DNA of 64,000 nt from assembly GCA_944326035.1 (NCBI GenBank), contig CALVCS010000007.1, positions 1-64,000 on the forward strand, given 5' to 3'. Position numbers and translations under genes: made by a program. How positions within the stretch are numbered: position 1 is the first letter of the stretch; the number at the start of each line of letters is the position of its first letter. The stretch comes from an uncultured Alistipes sp. GTDB taxonomy: Bacteria > Bacteroidota > Bacteroidia > Bacteroidales > Rikenellaceae. The notes below the pieces were generated by a model, which was not told the origin of the DNA, did no database searches, and saw only the letters and a program-made list of their open reading frames with translations. Positions 8,531 to 16,823 of the stretch are shown in pieces.

Positions 8531-10207
8531 GTGGCAGACGAAAAAATTATCTTCTCCATGGTGGGCGTCAGCAAAACGTTCGCCAATCAGAAAAAAGTTC
8601 TCAATAATATCTATCTGTCGTTCTTTTACGGCGCCAAGATCGGGATCATCGGTCTGAACGGTGCCGGAAAATCGACCCTGATGAAGATCATCGCCGGTTT
8701 GGATAAAAATTTCCAGGGCGAGGTGGTTTTCTCTCCGGGCTATACGGTGGGGTATCTGGAACAGGATCCTCATCTGGACGACACGAAAACCGTCCGGGAG
8801 GTTGTCGAAGAGGGATGTGCCGATCTGGTCGCCCTGCTCAAAGAGTACGAAGAGGTCAATGCCAAGTTCATGGAACCCATGGATGACGACACGATGGCCC
8901 GCCTGATCGAACGCCAGGGCGAACTGACCGAACTGATCGACAACCAAAACGGCTGGGAATTGGATGCCCGGCTCGAACGGGCGATGGATGCCCTGCGGTG
9001 TCCCGATCCCGATCAATCCGTCAAACACCTCTCGGGAGGGGAACGACGTCGGGTGGCCCTGTGTCGCCTTCTGTTACAACAGCCCGACGTTCTGTTATTG
9101 GACGAACCGACCAACCACCTCGACGCCGAAAGCATCGACTGGCTGGAAGCCCACCTGCGCCAATACAAAGGCACGGTGATCGCTGTCACCCATGACCGTT
9201 ACTTTTTGGATAACGTGGCCGGTTGGATCCTGGAACTCGACCGAGGAGAAGGGATTCCCTGGAAAGGTAATTACTCGAGCTGGCTGGATCAGAAATCCAA
9301 ACGACTGGCTCTGGAAGAGAAGCAAGAGAGCAAACGGCGCAAAACCCTGGAACGAGAGTTGGAATGGGTACGTATGGCCCCCAAAGCCCGTCATGCCAAA
9401 AGCAAAGCGCGTTTGGCCGCTTACGACAAGATACTCAACGAAGATAGCCGACAGAAAGAAGAAAAACTGGAAATCTTCATTCCGAACGGCCCCCGCTTGG
9501 GCGACGTGGTCATCGAAGCACAGGATGTTTCGATGGGATACGGAGATCGGTTGCTGTACGAACATCTCAACTTTTCGCTACCGCCCGCCGGCATCGTCGG
9601 TGTGATCGGCCCCAATGGCGTCGGGAAAACGACCCTATTCCGGTTGATCATGGGCTTGGAAAAACCGTTGAGCGGGTCGTTCCGCGTCGGAGAAACCGTC
9701 AAAATCGCCTACGTCGATCAGCAACACACCTCGATCGACCCCGAAAAAACCGTCTATCAGGTCATTTCACAGAACAGCGAAGTGTTGCAACTGGGCGGCC
9801 GCAGTGTCAATGCCCGGGCGTATGTATCTCGATTCAACTTCAGCGGGGCCGATCAGGAAAAGAAGTGCGGCATGCTTTCAGGGGGTGAACGCAACCGTCT
9901 TCAGCTGGCCCTGGCCCTCAAGGAAGAAGGCAATGTATTATTGCTGGACGAACCGACCAACGATATCGATGTCAATACGTTACGCGCTTTAGAAGAAGGC
10001 CTCGAAAACTTTGCGGGCTGTGCTGTGGTGATTTCGCACGACCGCTGGTTTTTGGATCGCATCGCCACCCATATTCTGGCTTTTGAAGGCGATTCGCAAG
10101 TGGTCTTTTTCGAAGGCAGCTACAGCGAATACGAAGAGAACAAACGGAAACGTCTGGGAGACGATATCCCCCATCGCGTAAAATACCGTAAACTGGTGGC
10201 CGACTAA
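8531..10207 (+). CDS. ettA: Energy-dependent translational throttle protein EttA (ABC-F)
   Basis: A 558-residue ABC-F protein, close to the 555 residues of E. coli EttA. Two ATPase cassettes are visible: Walker [10 protein letters not shown] and GPNGVGKTT, signatures LSGGERRR and LSGGERNR, Walker [12 protein letters not shown] and [12 protein letters not shown] charged linker between them ([21 protein letters not shown]) is the P-site tRNA interaction motif region, quoted here only by its ends EEKQE and LEWVRM. EttA binds the ribosomal E site and gates entry into elongation according to ATP level. The start codon is GTG at 8531, giving [10 protein letters not shown], the usual N-terminus. There is no transmembrane domain, so it is not a transporter. 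Confidence 0.93.
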   Translation: MADEKIIFSMVGVSKTFANQKKVLNNIYLSFFYGAKIGIIGLNGAGKSTLMKIIAGLDKNFQGEVVFSPGYTVGYLEQDPHLDDTKTVREVVEEGCADLVALLKEYEEVNAKFMEPMDDDTMARLIERQGELTELIDNQNGWELDARLERAMDALRCPDPDQSVKHLSGGERRRVALCRLLLQQPDVLLLDEPTNHLDAESIDWLEAHLRQYKGTVIAVTHDRYFLDNVAGWILELDRGEGIPWKGNYSSWLDQKSKRLALEEKQESKRRKTLERELEWVRMAPKARHAKSKARLAAYDKILNEDSRQKEEKLEIFIPNGPRLGDVVIEAQDVSMGYGDRLLYEHLNFSLPPAGIVGVIGPNGVGKTTLFRLIMGLEKPLSGSFRVGETVKIAYVDQQHTSIDPEKTVYQVISQNSEVLQLGGRSVNARAYVSRFNFSGADQEKKCGMLSGGERNRLQLALALKEEGNVLLLDEPTNDIDVNTLRALEEGLENFAGCAVVISHDRWFLDRIATHILAFEGDSQVVFFEGSYSEYEENKRKRLGDDIPHRVKYRKLVAD

Positions 10208-10250
10208 CCGGAGACCCGTTTACGAAAAGCAGAATTCTAAAAAACCAATC

Positions 10251-11618
10251 ATGGGCATACAAAAACCATCCATTCCGAAAGGAACCCGCGATTTCGGCCC
10301 GTCCGAAATGATCCGACGCAACTACATTTTTGACACCATAAAGGGCGTTTTTCAGCTTTACGGCTACCTGCCGTTGGAGACTCCAGCCATGGAAAATCTC
10401 TCCACGCTACTGGGTAAATACGGCGAAGAAGGGGACAAACTGCTGTTTAAAATTCTGAATTCCGGCGACTTTCTCAGCGGCGTTACGACCGAACAGTGGG
10501 AAGCCAAAAACCTGAACGTGCTTTCAACACGCTTGTGCGAAAAAGGTCTGCGATATGACCTGACGGTCCCTTTTGCACGCTATGTGGTTCAACATCAAAA
10601 CGAAATCTCTTTTCCGTTCAAACGCTACCAAATCCAACCCGTATGGCGGGCCGACCGACCGCAAAAAGGCCGTTATCGCGAATTCTACCAGTGTGACGTG
10701 GACGTGATCGGCAGCCGCAGCCTGCTCAATGAAGTCGAATTGATCGGAATCGTCGAAAAGGTGTTCGAACAACTGGAAATCGGGGTGATTCTCAAGATGA
10801 ATAACCGTAAGATCTTGTACGGTATCGCCGAAACCATCGGATATGCCGACAAGATGATGGACATTACCATCGCCATCGATAAATTGGAAAAAATCGGTCT
10901 GGAAGCCGTCAACGCCGAACTGTCCGAAAAAGGCATCTCTGCCGACGCCATTGCTGCCCTGCAACCCATTTTGTCCCTGAAGGGAACGAACACCGAAAAA
11001 CTGGCTCAACTGCGTCAGGCAATCGGAAACAGCGAAACCGGTCTGAAAGGGATCGAAGAGATGGAGACCATCTTCGGGTATGTAGAACAGCTGGGACTGA
11101 CCCTACCCCTCGAACTCGATCTCTCGCTGGCCCGCGGATTGAACTACTATACGGGGGCGATCTTCGAAGTCAAAGCCCGGGATTACGCCATCGGAAGCAT
11201 CTGTGGAGGAGGACGCTACGACGACCTGACCGGCATTTTCGGCATGCCCGGCATGTCGGGCGTCGGCATTTCTTTCGGAGCTGACCGGATTTATGATGTT
11301 TTGACCGGACTGAATCTCTTCCCGGATGCTGCGCAAGCCATCACCCGGATACTGTTCCTCAATTTCGGAGAACAGGAACAACTGCAATCTCTTCGTCTGA
11401 TGAAGGGGCTGCGGGAACGGGGCATTTCCTGCGAAATCTATCCCGAAAACGCCAAAATGAAAAAGCAGATGGAATACGCCAATCGTCGCGGCGTACCGTT
11501 CGTTGCCATTCTCGGCAGCGATGAACTGGCCGCCGGAAAGGTTACCCTGAAAGACATGAGCAGCGGGACTCAACACAGTCTGCTATTCGACGAGCTCCCT
11601 GACGCCTTGACTCGCTAA
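10251..11618 (+). CDS. hisS: Histidyl-tRNA synthetase
   Basis: A 455-residue class II synthetase that charges tRNA-His. Motifs seen: [12 protein letters not shown], the motif 2 region [19 protein letters not shown], the histidine-specific [15 protein letters not shown], and CGGGRYDDL. The C-terminal anticodon-binding domain follows from about residue 360. The N-terminus [16 protein letters not shown] is the usual histidyl-tRNA synthetase opening and supports the ATG at 10251. No promoter box is obvious in the 43-bp gap after ettA, so read-through is likely. A GC-rich hairpin closes the unit at 11637. Confidence 0.96.
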   Translation: MGIQKPSIPKGTRDFGPSEMIRRNYIFDTIKGVFQLYGYLPLETPAMENLSTLLGKYGEEGDKLLFKILNSGDFLSGVTTEQWEAKNLNVLSTRLCEKGLRYDLTVPFARYVVQHQNEISFPFKRYQIQPVWRADRPQKGRYREFYQCDVDVIGSRSLLNEVELIGIVEKVFEQLEIGVILKMNNRKILYGIAETIGYADKMMDITIAIDKLEKIGLEAVNAELSEKGISADAIAALQPILSLKGTNTEKLAQLRQAIGNSETGLKGIEEMETIFGYVEQLGLTLPLELDLSLARGLNYYTGAIFEVKARDYAIGSICGGGRYDDLTGIFGMPGMSGVGISFGADRIYDVLTGLNLFPDAAQAITRILFLNFGEQEQLQSLRLMKGLRERGISCEIYPENAKMKKQMEYANRRGVPFVAILGSDELAAGKVTLKDMSSGTQHSLLFDELPDALTR

Positions 11619-11636
11619 CAGACAAGACCTACCGCA

Positions 11637-11663
11637 CAGGGCCGCTCCGACAGAGCGGCCCTG
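11637..11663 (+). terminator. GC-rich hairpin after hisS
   Basis: A perfect 11-bp stem (11637-11647 with 11653-11663) and 5-nt loop lie 18 bp after the hisS stop. Only ATTATAC follows rather than a T-run, so it is a strong hairpin but a modest intrinsic terminator. Confidence 0.6.
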
Positions 11664-11758
11664 ATTATACCACAAAAAGATACACATACAATCAGACCCG
11701 TCCTTTGCGCGTTCTATCCTTACGGAACCGCCACCGGATCCGGTTAAAACCTGAAAAG

Positions 11759-13372
11759 ATGAAAAACATTCGATATGCTTTTATCGTACTCGCCGCCGTT
11801 GGGAGTTTGCTGAGCGGGTCTCTTCATGCACAGACCTATGACGCAGACGAGGGGAAAAATGCCTTGATGCAACTGCAAAAGTTCAATCAATTCTACCGCT
11901 ACCTGAACGGCACTTATGTCGATACGATCAACAACAAACAGTTGATCGAAAAAGCCATTTCCGAAGTCCTGCAACAACTCGACCCCCACTCTTCCTATCT
12001 GACCGCCGAAGAGATGGTGGGCGTACGGGAAACCTTCGATGGCAGCTTTAGCGGAATTGGCATCGAATTCAATGTCCTGCACGATACCATCATTGTGGTG
12101 AACGTGATTTCAGGAGGCCCCTCGGAAGCCGTCGGGCTGCGCCCCAATGACCGCATTGTCAAAGTAGATGGCAAGAATGTCGTCGGAACGACCCAATTAG
12201 GTGTGCCCAAATTGCTACGAGGCCCTAAAGGCAGCCGAGTGGAGCTGGAAGTCATTCGTTCCGGCCTGTCGGAACCGCTCGATTTCAGCATCGTTCGTGA
12301 CAACATTCCCATCAATACCATCGATGCAGCGTATAAACTGGACTCCCTGACGGGTTATATTCGCGTCAACCGATTTGCCAATCAGACCTATCGCGAATTC
12401 GAAGAGGCATTCCAAAAATTGGGTCCCGTCAACGCACTGGTGCTCGATCTGAGAAGTAACGGAGGCGGATTGTTAGATCAAGCCATCGAACTGAGTAACT
12501 TTTTCCTGTCGAAAGGTGCCGTTATCGTCTCCACCGAAGGTCGCCATGTGCCCCCCTTCCGATTGATGGCCCAACATGACGGACGTTTCACCGAAGGCAA
12601 AGTCATCGTGTTGACCAATGAATTATCGGCTTCCGGCAGCGAAATCGTCGCCGGAGCCATTCAGGATTGGGACCGTGGCCTGATCATCGGGCGTCGAACC
12701 TTCGGCAAAGGTTTGGTGCAAAGACAATTCCCGCTCCAAGACAGCTCGGCTGTACGGATCACCGTCGCTCGCTATCACACCCCCAGTGGACGGGTCATCC
12801 AACGTCCTTATGAGCAGGGAAAACGAGATGAATATGACCTGGACCTAATTAAACGCATCCAACACGATAGTACCGCCTCATCCATGGACAGCAGTCAGGC
12901 CTACCAGACCCTCCGCACGGGGCGTACGGTCTATGGCGGCGGAGGCATCGCTCCCGATATTACCGTCGAAACGGACACCTTGCCCTACACCGACTATTGG
13001 AGCGGACTGATCCGGCAAGGGATTCTGATCGAATACGTCATCTCGTACATGGATCAACATCGCACCGAACTGGAGCGTCGCTATCCCGATATCGAGACCT
13101 ATCTCTCCTCGTTCCAACCCGACGAGCAGATGTTGACCGAATTGCAAGAAGCCGCTGCCCACAAAGAGATCAAAGCTTCCGCCGAAGATCTCGAACGATC
13201 TCGTTCCCTGATCCTCACACAACTCAAAGCGCTCATCGCTCAGAAGTTATGGGGCATGAATGAGTATTTCATGGTCAACAACCAGCAAGATGAAACGATC
13301 CAAAAAGCCCGTGAAGTCCTGAAAGATTGGCCCCGTTTCAGCGAGGGGATTCTCTCTTCGGCAAAAAATTAG
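11759..13372 (+). CDS. C-terminal processing peptidase, S41 family
   Basis: A 537-residue exported serine protease. The ATG at 11759 is chosen because it begins a clean signal peptide (MKNIRYAFIVLAAVGSLLSG to about residue 25, ending LHAQ); the in-frame extension upstream is Arg-rich and not signal-like. A PDZ domain (about 85-165) with GIGIEFN and GLRPNDRIVKVDG is followed by the tail-specific protease core. The catalytic dyad is Ser292 in SASGSE and Lys317 in TFGKGLVQ. Such enzymes act in the periplasm, trimming or degrading proteins from their C-termini. A C-terminal extension of about 150 residues (KEIKASAEDLERSRS region) is helical and common in Bacteroidota members. No partner gene is adjacent. 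Confidence 0.9.
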   Translation: MKNIRYAFIVLAAVGSLLSGSLHAQTYDADEGKNALMQLQKFNQFYRYLNGTYVDTINNKQLIEKAISEVLQQLDPHSSYLTAEEMVGVRETFDGSFSGIGIEFNVLHDTIIVVNVISGGPSEAVGLRPNDRIVKVDGKNVVGTTQLGVPKLLRGPKGSRVELEVIRSGLSEPLDFSIVRDNIPINTIDAAYKLDSLTGYIRVNRFANQTYREFEEAFQKLGPVNALVLDLRSNGGGLLDQAIELSNFFLSKGAVIVSTEGRHVPPFRLMAQHDGRFTEGKVIVLTNELSASGSEIVAGAIQDWDRGLIIGRRTFGKGLVQRQFPLQDSSAVRITVARYHTPSGRVIQRPYEQGKRDEYDLDLIKRIQHDSTASSMDSSQAYQTLRTGRTVYGGGGIAPDITVETDTLPYTDYWSGLIRQGILIEYVISYMDQHRTELERRYPDIETYLSSFQPDEQMLTELQEAAAHKEIKASAEDLERSRSLILTQLKALIAQKLWGMNEYFMVNNQQDETIQKAREVLKDWPRFSEGILSSAKN

Positions 13373-13443
13373 GGCCTTACAGCTTGGATGTTTCGTTTTC
13401 TTTTCATATTTTTATGTTACTACAACCTATTGCAATTTAGGAC

Positions 13444-13776
13444 ATGAAGATTTATGAATACCGCAAAGACGGGGAACAGGAAGGTAGCGAAGACGTCTAC
13501 TCGAAACCGGTTCGTGCAGGCCGTCGCACCTATTTCTTTGACGTGAAAGCAACTCGCGCCAATGATTATTTCCTGACCATCACCGAAAGTCGAAAGAAAG
13601 AGAGTGGAAACGGGACGTTCTCGTTCGAAAAACAAAAAATACACCTATATAAGGAAGATTTTCAAAAATTTGTCGAAGGGTTAGAGGAGGTGATCACCTA
13701 TATTCGGCAACACAAACCCGAATGTTTCAATCCGGATGGATCGGTCATCAATCCGATCATGGACAAAAACGGATGA
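13444..13776 (+). CDS. DUF3276 (PUR-alpha-like) nucleic-acid-binding protein
   Basis: A 110-residue protein of the DUF3276 family, bacterial relatives of eukaryotic PUR-alpha that fold as a PUR repeat and can bind single-stranded nucleic acid. The core is VYSKPVRAGRRTYFFDVKATRANDYFLTITESRK, here cited by its ends VYSKPVRAGRRTYFFDVK and YFLTITESRK, followed by FEKQKIHLYKEDFQKF. The protein is strongly charged and lacks a signal. A possible -7 box TATTTTTA lies at 13407-13414. The gene ends in a hairpin at 13802 that also touches the mnmA promoter. The cellular role in bacteria is not established. Confidence 0.85.
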   Translation: MKIYEYRKDGEQEGSEDVYSKPVRAGRRTYFFDVKATRANDYFLTITESRKKESGNGTFSFEKQKIHLYKEDFQKFVEGLEEVITYIRQHKPECFNPDGSVINPIMDKNG

Positions 13777-13801
13777 TTCCCTACCCCGTTTTCTTCTATC
13801 G

Positions 13802-13837
13802 CGACCGGTGCTCTTAGCAGAGTGCCGGTCGTTGTTT
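13802..13837 (+). terminator. Terminator overlapping the mnmA promoter
   Basis: A 12-bp stem (13802-13813 with 13820-13831, two G-U pairs), loop TTAGCA, then TTGTTT. The tail contains the TTTG that forms the -33 element of the next promoter. Confidence 0.7.
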
Positions 13838-13865
13838 GAAGATCTCTCTCGGACGGTTATCTTTG
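13835..13865 (+). promoter_or_regulatory. mnmA promoter, predicted leaderless
   Basis: TTTG at 13835-13838, 19 bp, then an exact -7 box TATCTTTG at 13858-13865. The ATG follows after only 4 nt (TCGC), so transcription should begin at or within a base or two of the start codon. Confidence 0.8.
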
Positions 13866-13869
13866 TCGC

Positions 13870-14889
13870 ATGAAAAAAGTCATCGTAGGCTTTAGTGGGG
13901 GCATCGACAGCACGGCAACGGCTCTGATGCTTCGAGAGGCGGGTTATGAAGTCCGCTTACTGACGCTGCAAACCACCGACTCCACGGAAGCGATCGACCA
14001 GGCACGTCGTCGAGCCGAACAAGAAGGCCTTCCGTGGGAAAGCCTCGACCTCCGGAGTACCTTCCGCCACGAAGTCATCAACTATTTCCTCGACAGTTAT
14101 CGCCGGGGAGAGACCCCTTCGCCCTGCGTCGTGTGCAACGCACGGATCAAATGGCCCCACCTCTACGAATACATGCTCCAACAAGGCTACGATTACATCG
14201 CCACGGGTCATTACGTCCGTATCGAGTCGGTCGGACAACACTATTTCGTCCGTCGAGGAGTCGACCCGCTCAAAGATCAATCGTATTATCTGTGGGACCT
14301 GCCTCAAGAATATCTGCAAAAGGCCCTGACCCCTTTGGGAAACTTCTACAAAAGCGACATTATCCGTCAATACGGACAGTCCGCGCCCCCGCGGGAAAGC
14401 ATGGGAATCTGTTTTTTAGAAGGGTGCTCCTGTCGGGCATTTCTCAAAAAGCATCTGCAGACGGTTCCCGGCGAGATCGTCAATGAGCAAGGAGAGGTTG
14501 TCGGTCACCACGAAGGATATGCTCTTTACACGATCGGACAAAAAAAAGGAGGCAACCTGCACCTCAAAGGGAAAGTCATTACGGGAATCGATCCCTTACA
14601 CAATCGCCTACAGATCGGTTCCATGCAACAGTTACATTACACGCATTTGATTCTGGGTTCCTATCGCATCATGGATCGATCGCTGTTGCAAGCCCCCACC
14701 CCTTTCCAAGTCCGGATTCGAGGCGTCGGGCAAAATCCGGGTGGTCGGGCCCATCTGGTGCAACACACCTCCGAAACCCTACATATCCAACTGGATGAAC
14801 CGGCCATAGCCCCTGCTCCCGGACAACCGGTCGTCCTCTATCAAGCCGATCGCGTGATAGGGGGTGGTTTTCTGAAACACTATTTTTAG
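13870..14889 (+). CDS. mnmA: tRNA-specific 2-thiouridylase, MnmA family
   Basis: A 339-residue PP-loop ATPase that adds sulfur to U34 of tRNA-Lys, -Glu and -Gln. The PP-loop is SGGIDSTATALM near the N-terminus. The two catalytic cysteines are Cys89 in CVVCNARIKW and Cys181 in GICFLEG, and both match the family pattern. The LKDQSYYLWDL motif and a C-terminal beta-barrel are also present. Bacteroidota genomes often carry two mnmA paralogues, and I cannot tell which this is. The ATG at 13870 sits 4 nt after the -7 box, so there is no room for a ribosome binding site. Confidence 0.88.
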   Translation: MKKVIVGFSGGIDSTATALMLREAGYEVRLLTLQTTDSTEAIDQARRRAEQEGLPWESLDLRSTFRHEVINYFLDSYRRGETPSPCVVCNARIKWPHLYEYMLQQGYDYIATGHYVRIESVGQHYFVRRGVDPLKDQSYYLWDLPQEYLQKALTPLGNFYKSDIIRQYGQSAPPRESMGICFLEGCSCRAFLKKHLQTVPGEIVNEQGEVVGHHEGYALYTIGQKKGGNLHLKGKVITGIDPLHNRLQIGSMQQLHYTHLILGSYRIMDRSLLQAPTPFQVRIRGVGQNPGGRAHLVQHTSETLHIQLDEPAIAPAPGQPVVLYQADRVIGGGFLKHYF

Positions 14890-14969
14890 AAATCGGTCAA
14901 AAACCCGCCTCCGAAATTCCGATATATAAAAAATTATTGGTAAACTTGCGATCTAAATCTTTCAATGAC

Positions 14970-15584
14970 ATGAACATCGCCCGCAAAACATACAATTGGG
15001 TACTCAGTTGGGCCAACAGTCGCTGGGGGGCGACGGCTCTCTTCATCTTAGCCTTTGCCGAATCGAGCTTTTTTCCCATCCCTCCCGACGTCCTGTTGAT
15101 CGCTCTGTGCCTGGGATGTGTGACCCGCTGGTATCGTTATGTCATTCTATGTACAGTCGGTTCCATTTTAGGCGCCCTGGCCGGCTATGCCATCGGCCAT
15201 TTCCTGTGGCAAACGCCGAGCGGAGAATTTACAGCCATCGCCAACTTCTTTTTCCGCGTCATCCCGGGCTTCAACCATGCCGAATATGAACAAATCAGCG
15301 AACTGTATAACCAATATAACTTCTGGATTGTCTTTACGGCTGGATTCACGCCCATCCCGTATAAACTCATCACCATTACTGCCGGTGTCTTCAAGCTCAA
15401 CTTGCCGATGTTCATCATTGCCTCGATCATCAGTCGCGGGCTACGCTTTCTGTTGATCGGCTGGTTGATCTACCGCTTCGGCGAACCGATCAAAGGATTT
15501 ATTGAAAAATACTTCAACTTGTTAGCGATCGCCTTCACCGTCCTGTTAATCGGCGGTTTTCTGGTCATCAAATACGTCTTTTAA
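14970..15584 (+). CDS. YqaA-like VTT-domain membrane protein
   Basis: A 204-residue integral membrane protein of the VTT (DedA/SNARE-associated, YqaA-like) superfamily. Visible runs are FAESSFFPIPPDVLLIALCLG near the N-terminus, cited as FAESSFFPIPPDVLL, then GSILGALAGYAIGHFLW and the GFTPIPYKLITITAGVF motif that is diagnostic for the family. Four to five membrane segments are likely. Relatives are proposed lipid scramblases or transporters; this one's substrate is unknown. I take ATG 14970 because the family starts close before this point; an earlier start at 14937 is possible. Its stop overlaps the aroE start by one base (TAATG), so the two genes are coupled. Confidence 0.82.
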   Translation: MNIARKTYNWVLSWANSRWGATALFILAFAESSFFPIPPDVLLIALCLGCVTRWYRYVILCTVGSILGALAGYAIGHFLWQTPSGEFTAIANFFFRVIPGFNHAEYEQISELYNQYNFWIVFTAGFTPIPYKLITITAGVFKLNLPMFIIASIISRGLRFLLIGWLIYRFGEPIKGFIEKYFNLLAIAFTVLLIGGFLVIKYVF

Positions 15585-16324
15585 TGAAAACTTACGGCTT
15601 AATCGGTTATCCTCTGGGGCATTCGTTTTCAGCCCGTTATTTTGCCGATAAATTTACCCGCGAACAGATTGCCGACTGTCAATACCTGAACTTTCCCATC
15701 GAATCTATCGACCAGCTACCGGCTTTGCTCGAGCACGAAAAAGAGTTACAGGGATTTAATGTCACCATCCCTTACAAACAGGCCGTCTTTGCCTATCTGA
15801 ACGATCTGAGCGACGAAGCCCGAACCATTGGAGCTGTCAATTGCGTCAAAATCGCCCCCCACGGACTGAAAGGCTTCAACACCGATGCCTATGGATTTTC
15901 CCGCTCTCTGCTCACGCTGATTGGTGATCAACGTCCTCAAGCTCTGGTTCTGGGTACGGGAGGAGCCTCTAAAGCCGTTGGTTATGTTTTGAAGCAATTA
16001 GGCATTTCCTATCGACTGGTTTCCCGTCAATCCGGTGTGGATCGACTGAGTTACGAGGAAGTAACCCCTGAGTTTATCCAACACACGCCGCTGATTATCA
16101 ACGCCACCCCGCTGGGAACCTTTCCCAAGATCGAAGGCTGTCCGGCGATTCCTTATGAAGCATTAGGGCCCCAGCATTTTCTTTTCGATCTGGTATACAA
16201 TCCTGCTGTCACCGAATTTCTGAAACGAGGGGCCGCTCAAGGGGCTCACACCCAGAACGGATACGACATGCTCGTCGGACAAGCCGAAAAAGCTTGGGAA
16301 ATCTGGAACACGCCTACCCTCTAA
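15584..16324 (+). CDS. aroE: Shikimate dehydrogenase
   Basis: A 246-residue AroE reducing 3-dehydroshikimate to shikimate with NADPH. Key features are YPLGHSFSARYF for shikimate binding, FNVTIPYKQ with the catalytic lysine, NTDAYGF with the paired aspartate, and the nucleotide loop GTGGASKAV. It is shorter than E. coli AroE (272) but normal for Bacteroidota. Its start overlaps the preceding stop by one base. The transcript ends at the bidirectional hairpin at 16439, which it shares with the carboxylase genes on the other strand. Confidence 0.93.
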   Translation: MKTYGLIGYPLGHSFSARYFADKFTREQIADCQYLNFPIESIDQLPALLEHEKELQGFNVTIPYKQAVFAYLNDLSDEARTIGAVNCVKIAPHGLKGFNTDAYGFSRSLLTLIGDQRPQALVLGTGGASKAVGYVLKQLGISYRLVSRQSGVDRLSYEEVTPEFIQHTPLIINATPLGTFPKIEGCPAIPYEALGPQHFLFDLVYNPAVTEFLKRGAAQGAHTQNGYDMLVGQAEKAWEIWNTPTL

Positions 16325-16438
16325 AACAACGGAAGTTGCACGCGTCAGCAGAGATCTTTCTGGTAAAGTTCGTCTCATCAAGGCATACGACTCTTTACGC
16401 TGACACCTTCCTTTCCTGTCCGAGGTCTGCAAGCCATA

Positions 16439-16472
16439 AAAAAAGGGACTATCTGTTGATAGTCCCTTTTTT
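16439..16472. terminator. Bidirectional terminator between aroE and the carboxylase genes
   Basis: A perfect stem AAAAAAGGGACTATC (16439-16453) with GATAGTCCCTTTTTT (16458-16472) around loop TGTT. Each strand presents a T-run after the hairpin, so it can stop aroE and the minus-strand carboxylase transcript alike. Confidence 0.9.
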
Positions 16473-16494
16473 ATAGGCAGATCCAAGAAGGTTC

Positions 16495-16818
16495 TTATTC
16501 CATTTCGATCAAGATCGTATGGGTTTTAACGTTTTCCCCGGCCTTGACACAGACTTTCTTCACGGTCCCGGCCTTCTGGGCGACGATGTTGTTATTCATC
16601 TTCATCGCCTTGAACAGGATCAACAGGTCACCCGGTTTCACCTGATCGCCTTCTTTCACCTTCACCTCTACGATCGTACCCGGAATGCGGCACACGATGT
16701 CTTTGGGATTGGCCGGAACCCAAGGTTTCCGTTCCCGGTACATCTTGTTGTAGGTCGTCTGGAAGGTTCCATAGGCGGTTTCCAACGTTTCGTATTTCTT
16801 TTCTTCTGACATACGCAT
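16495..16818 (-). CDS. Biotin carboxyl carrier subunit of an acyl-CoA carboxylase
   Basis: A 107-residue protein whose last about 70 residues are a biotinyl domain. The biotin lysine is Lys73 in FKAMKMNNN, the standard AMKM site. The N-terminal about 35 residues are charged and short, without the long Ala/Pro linker seen in many carriers. It lies 5 bp after the carboxyltransferase gene, so the two are one operon and probably one complex, carrying carboxyl groups to or from propionyl-CoA/methylmalonyl-CoA. A second ATG two codons in (16812) is an equally possible start. No biotin carboxylase gene is adjacent. Confidence 0.88.
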   Translation of the reverse strand: MRMSEEKKYETLETAYGTFQTTYNKMYRERKPWVPANPKDIVCRIPGTIVEVKVKEGDQVKPGDLLILFKAMKMNNNIVAQKAGTVKKVCVKAGENVKTHTILIEME

Positions 16819-16823
16819 ACGAT

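Noticed and set aside
11705..11758. A longer start for the S41 protease
   Set aside because: The extra residues are Arg-rich and would bury the signal peptide that begins at 11759.
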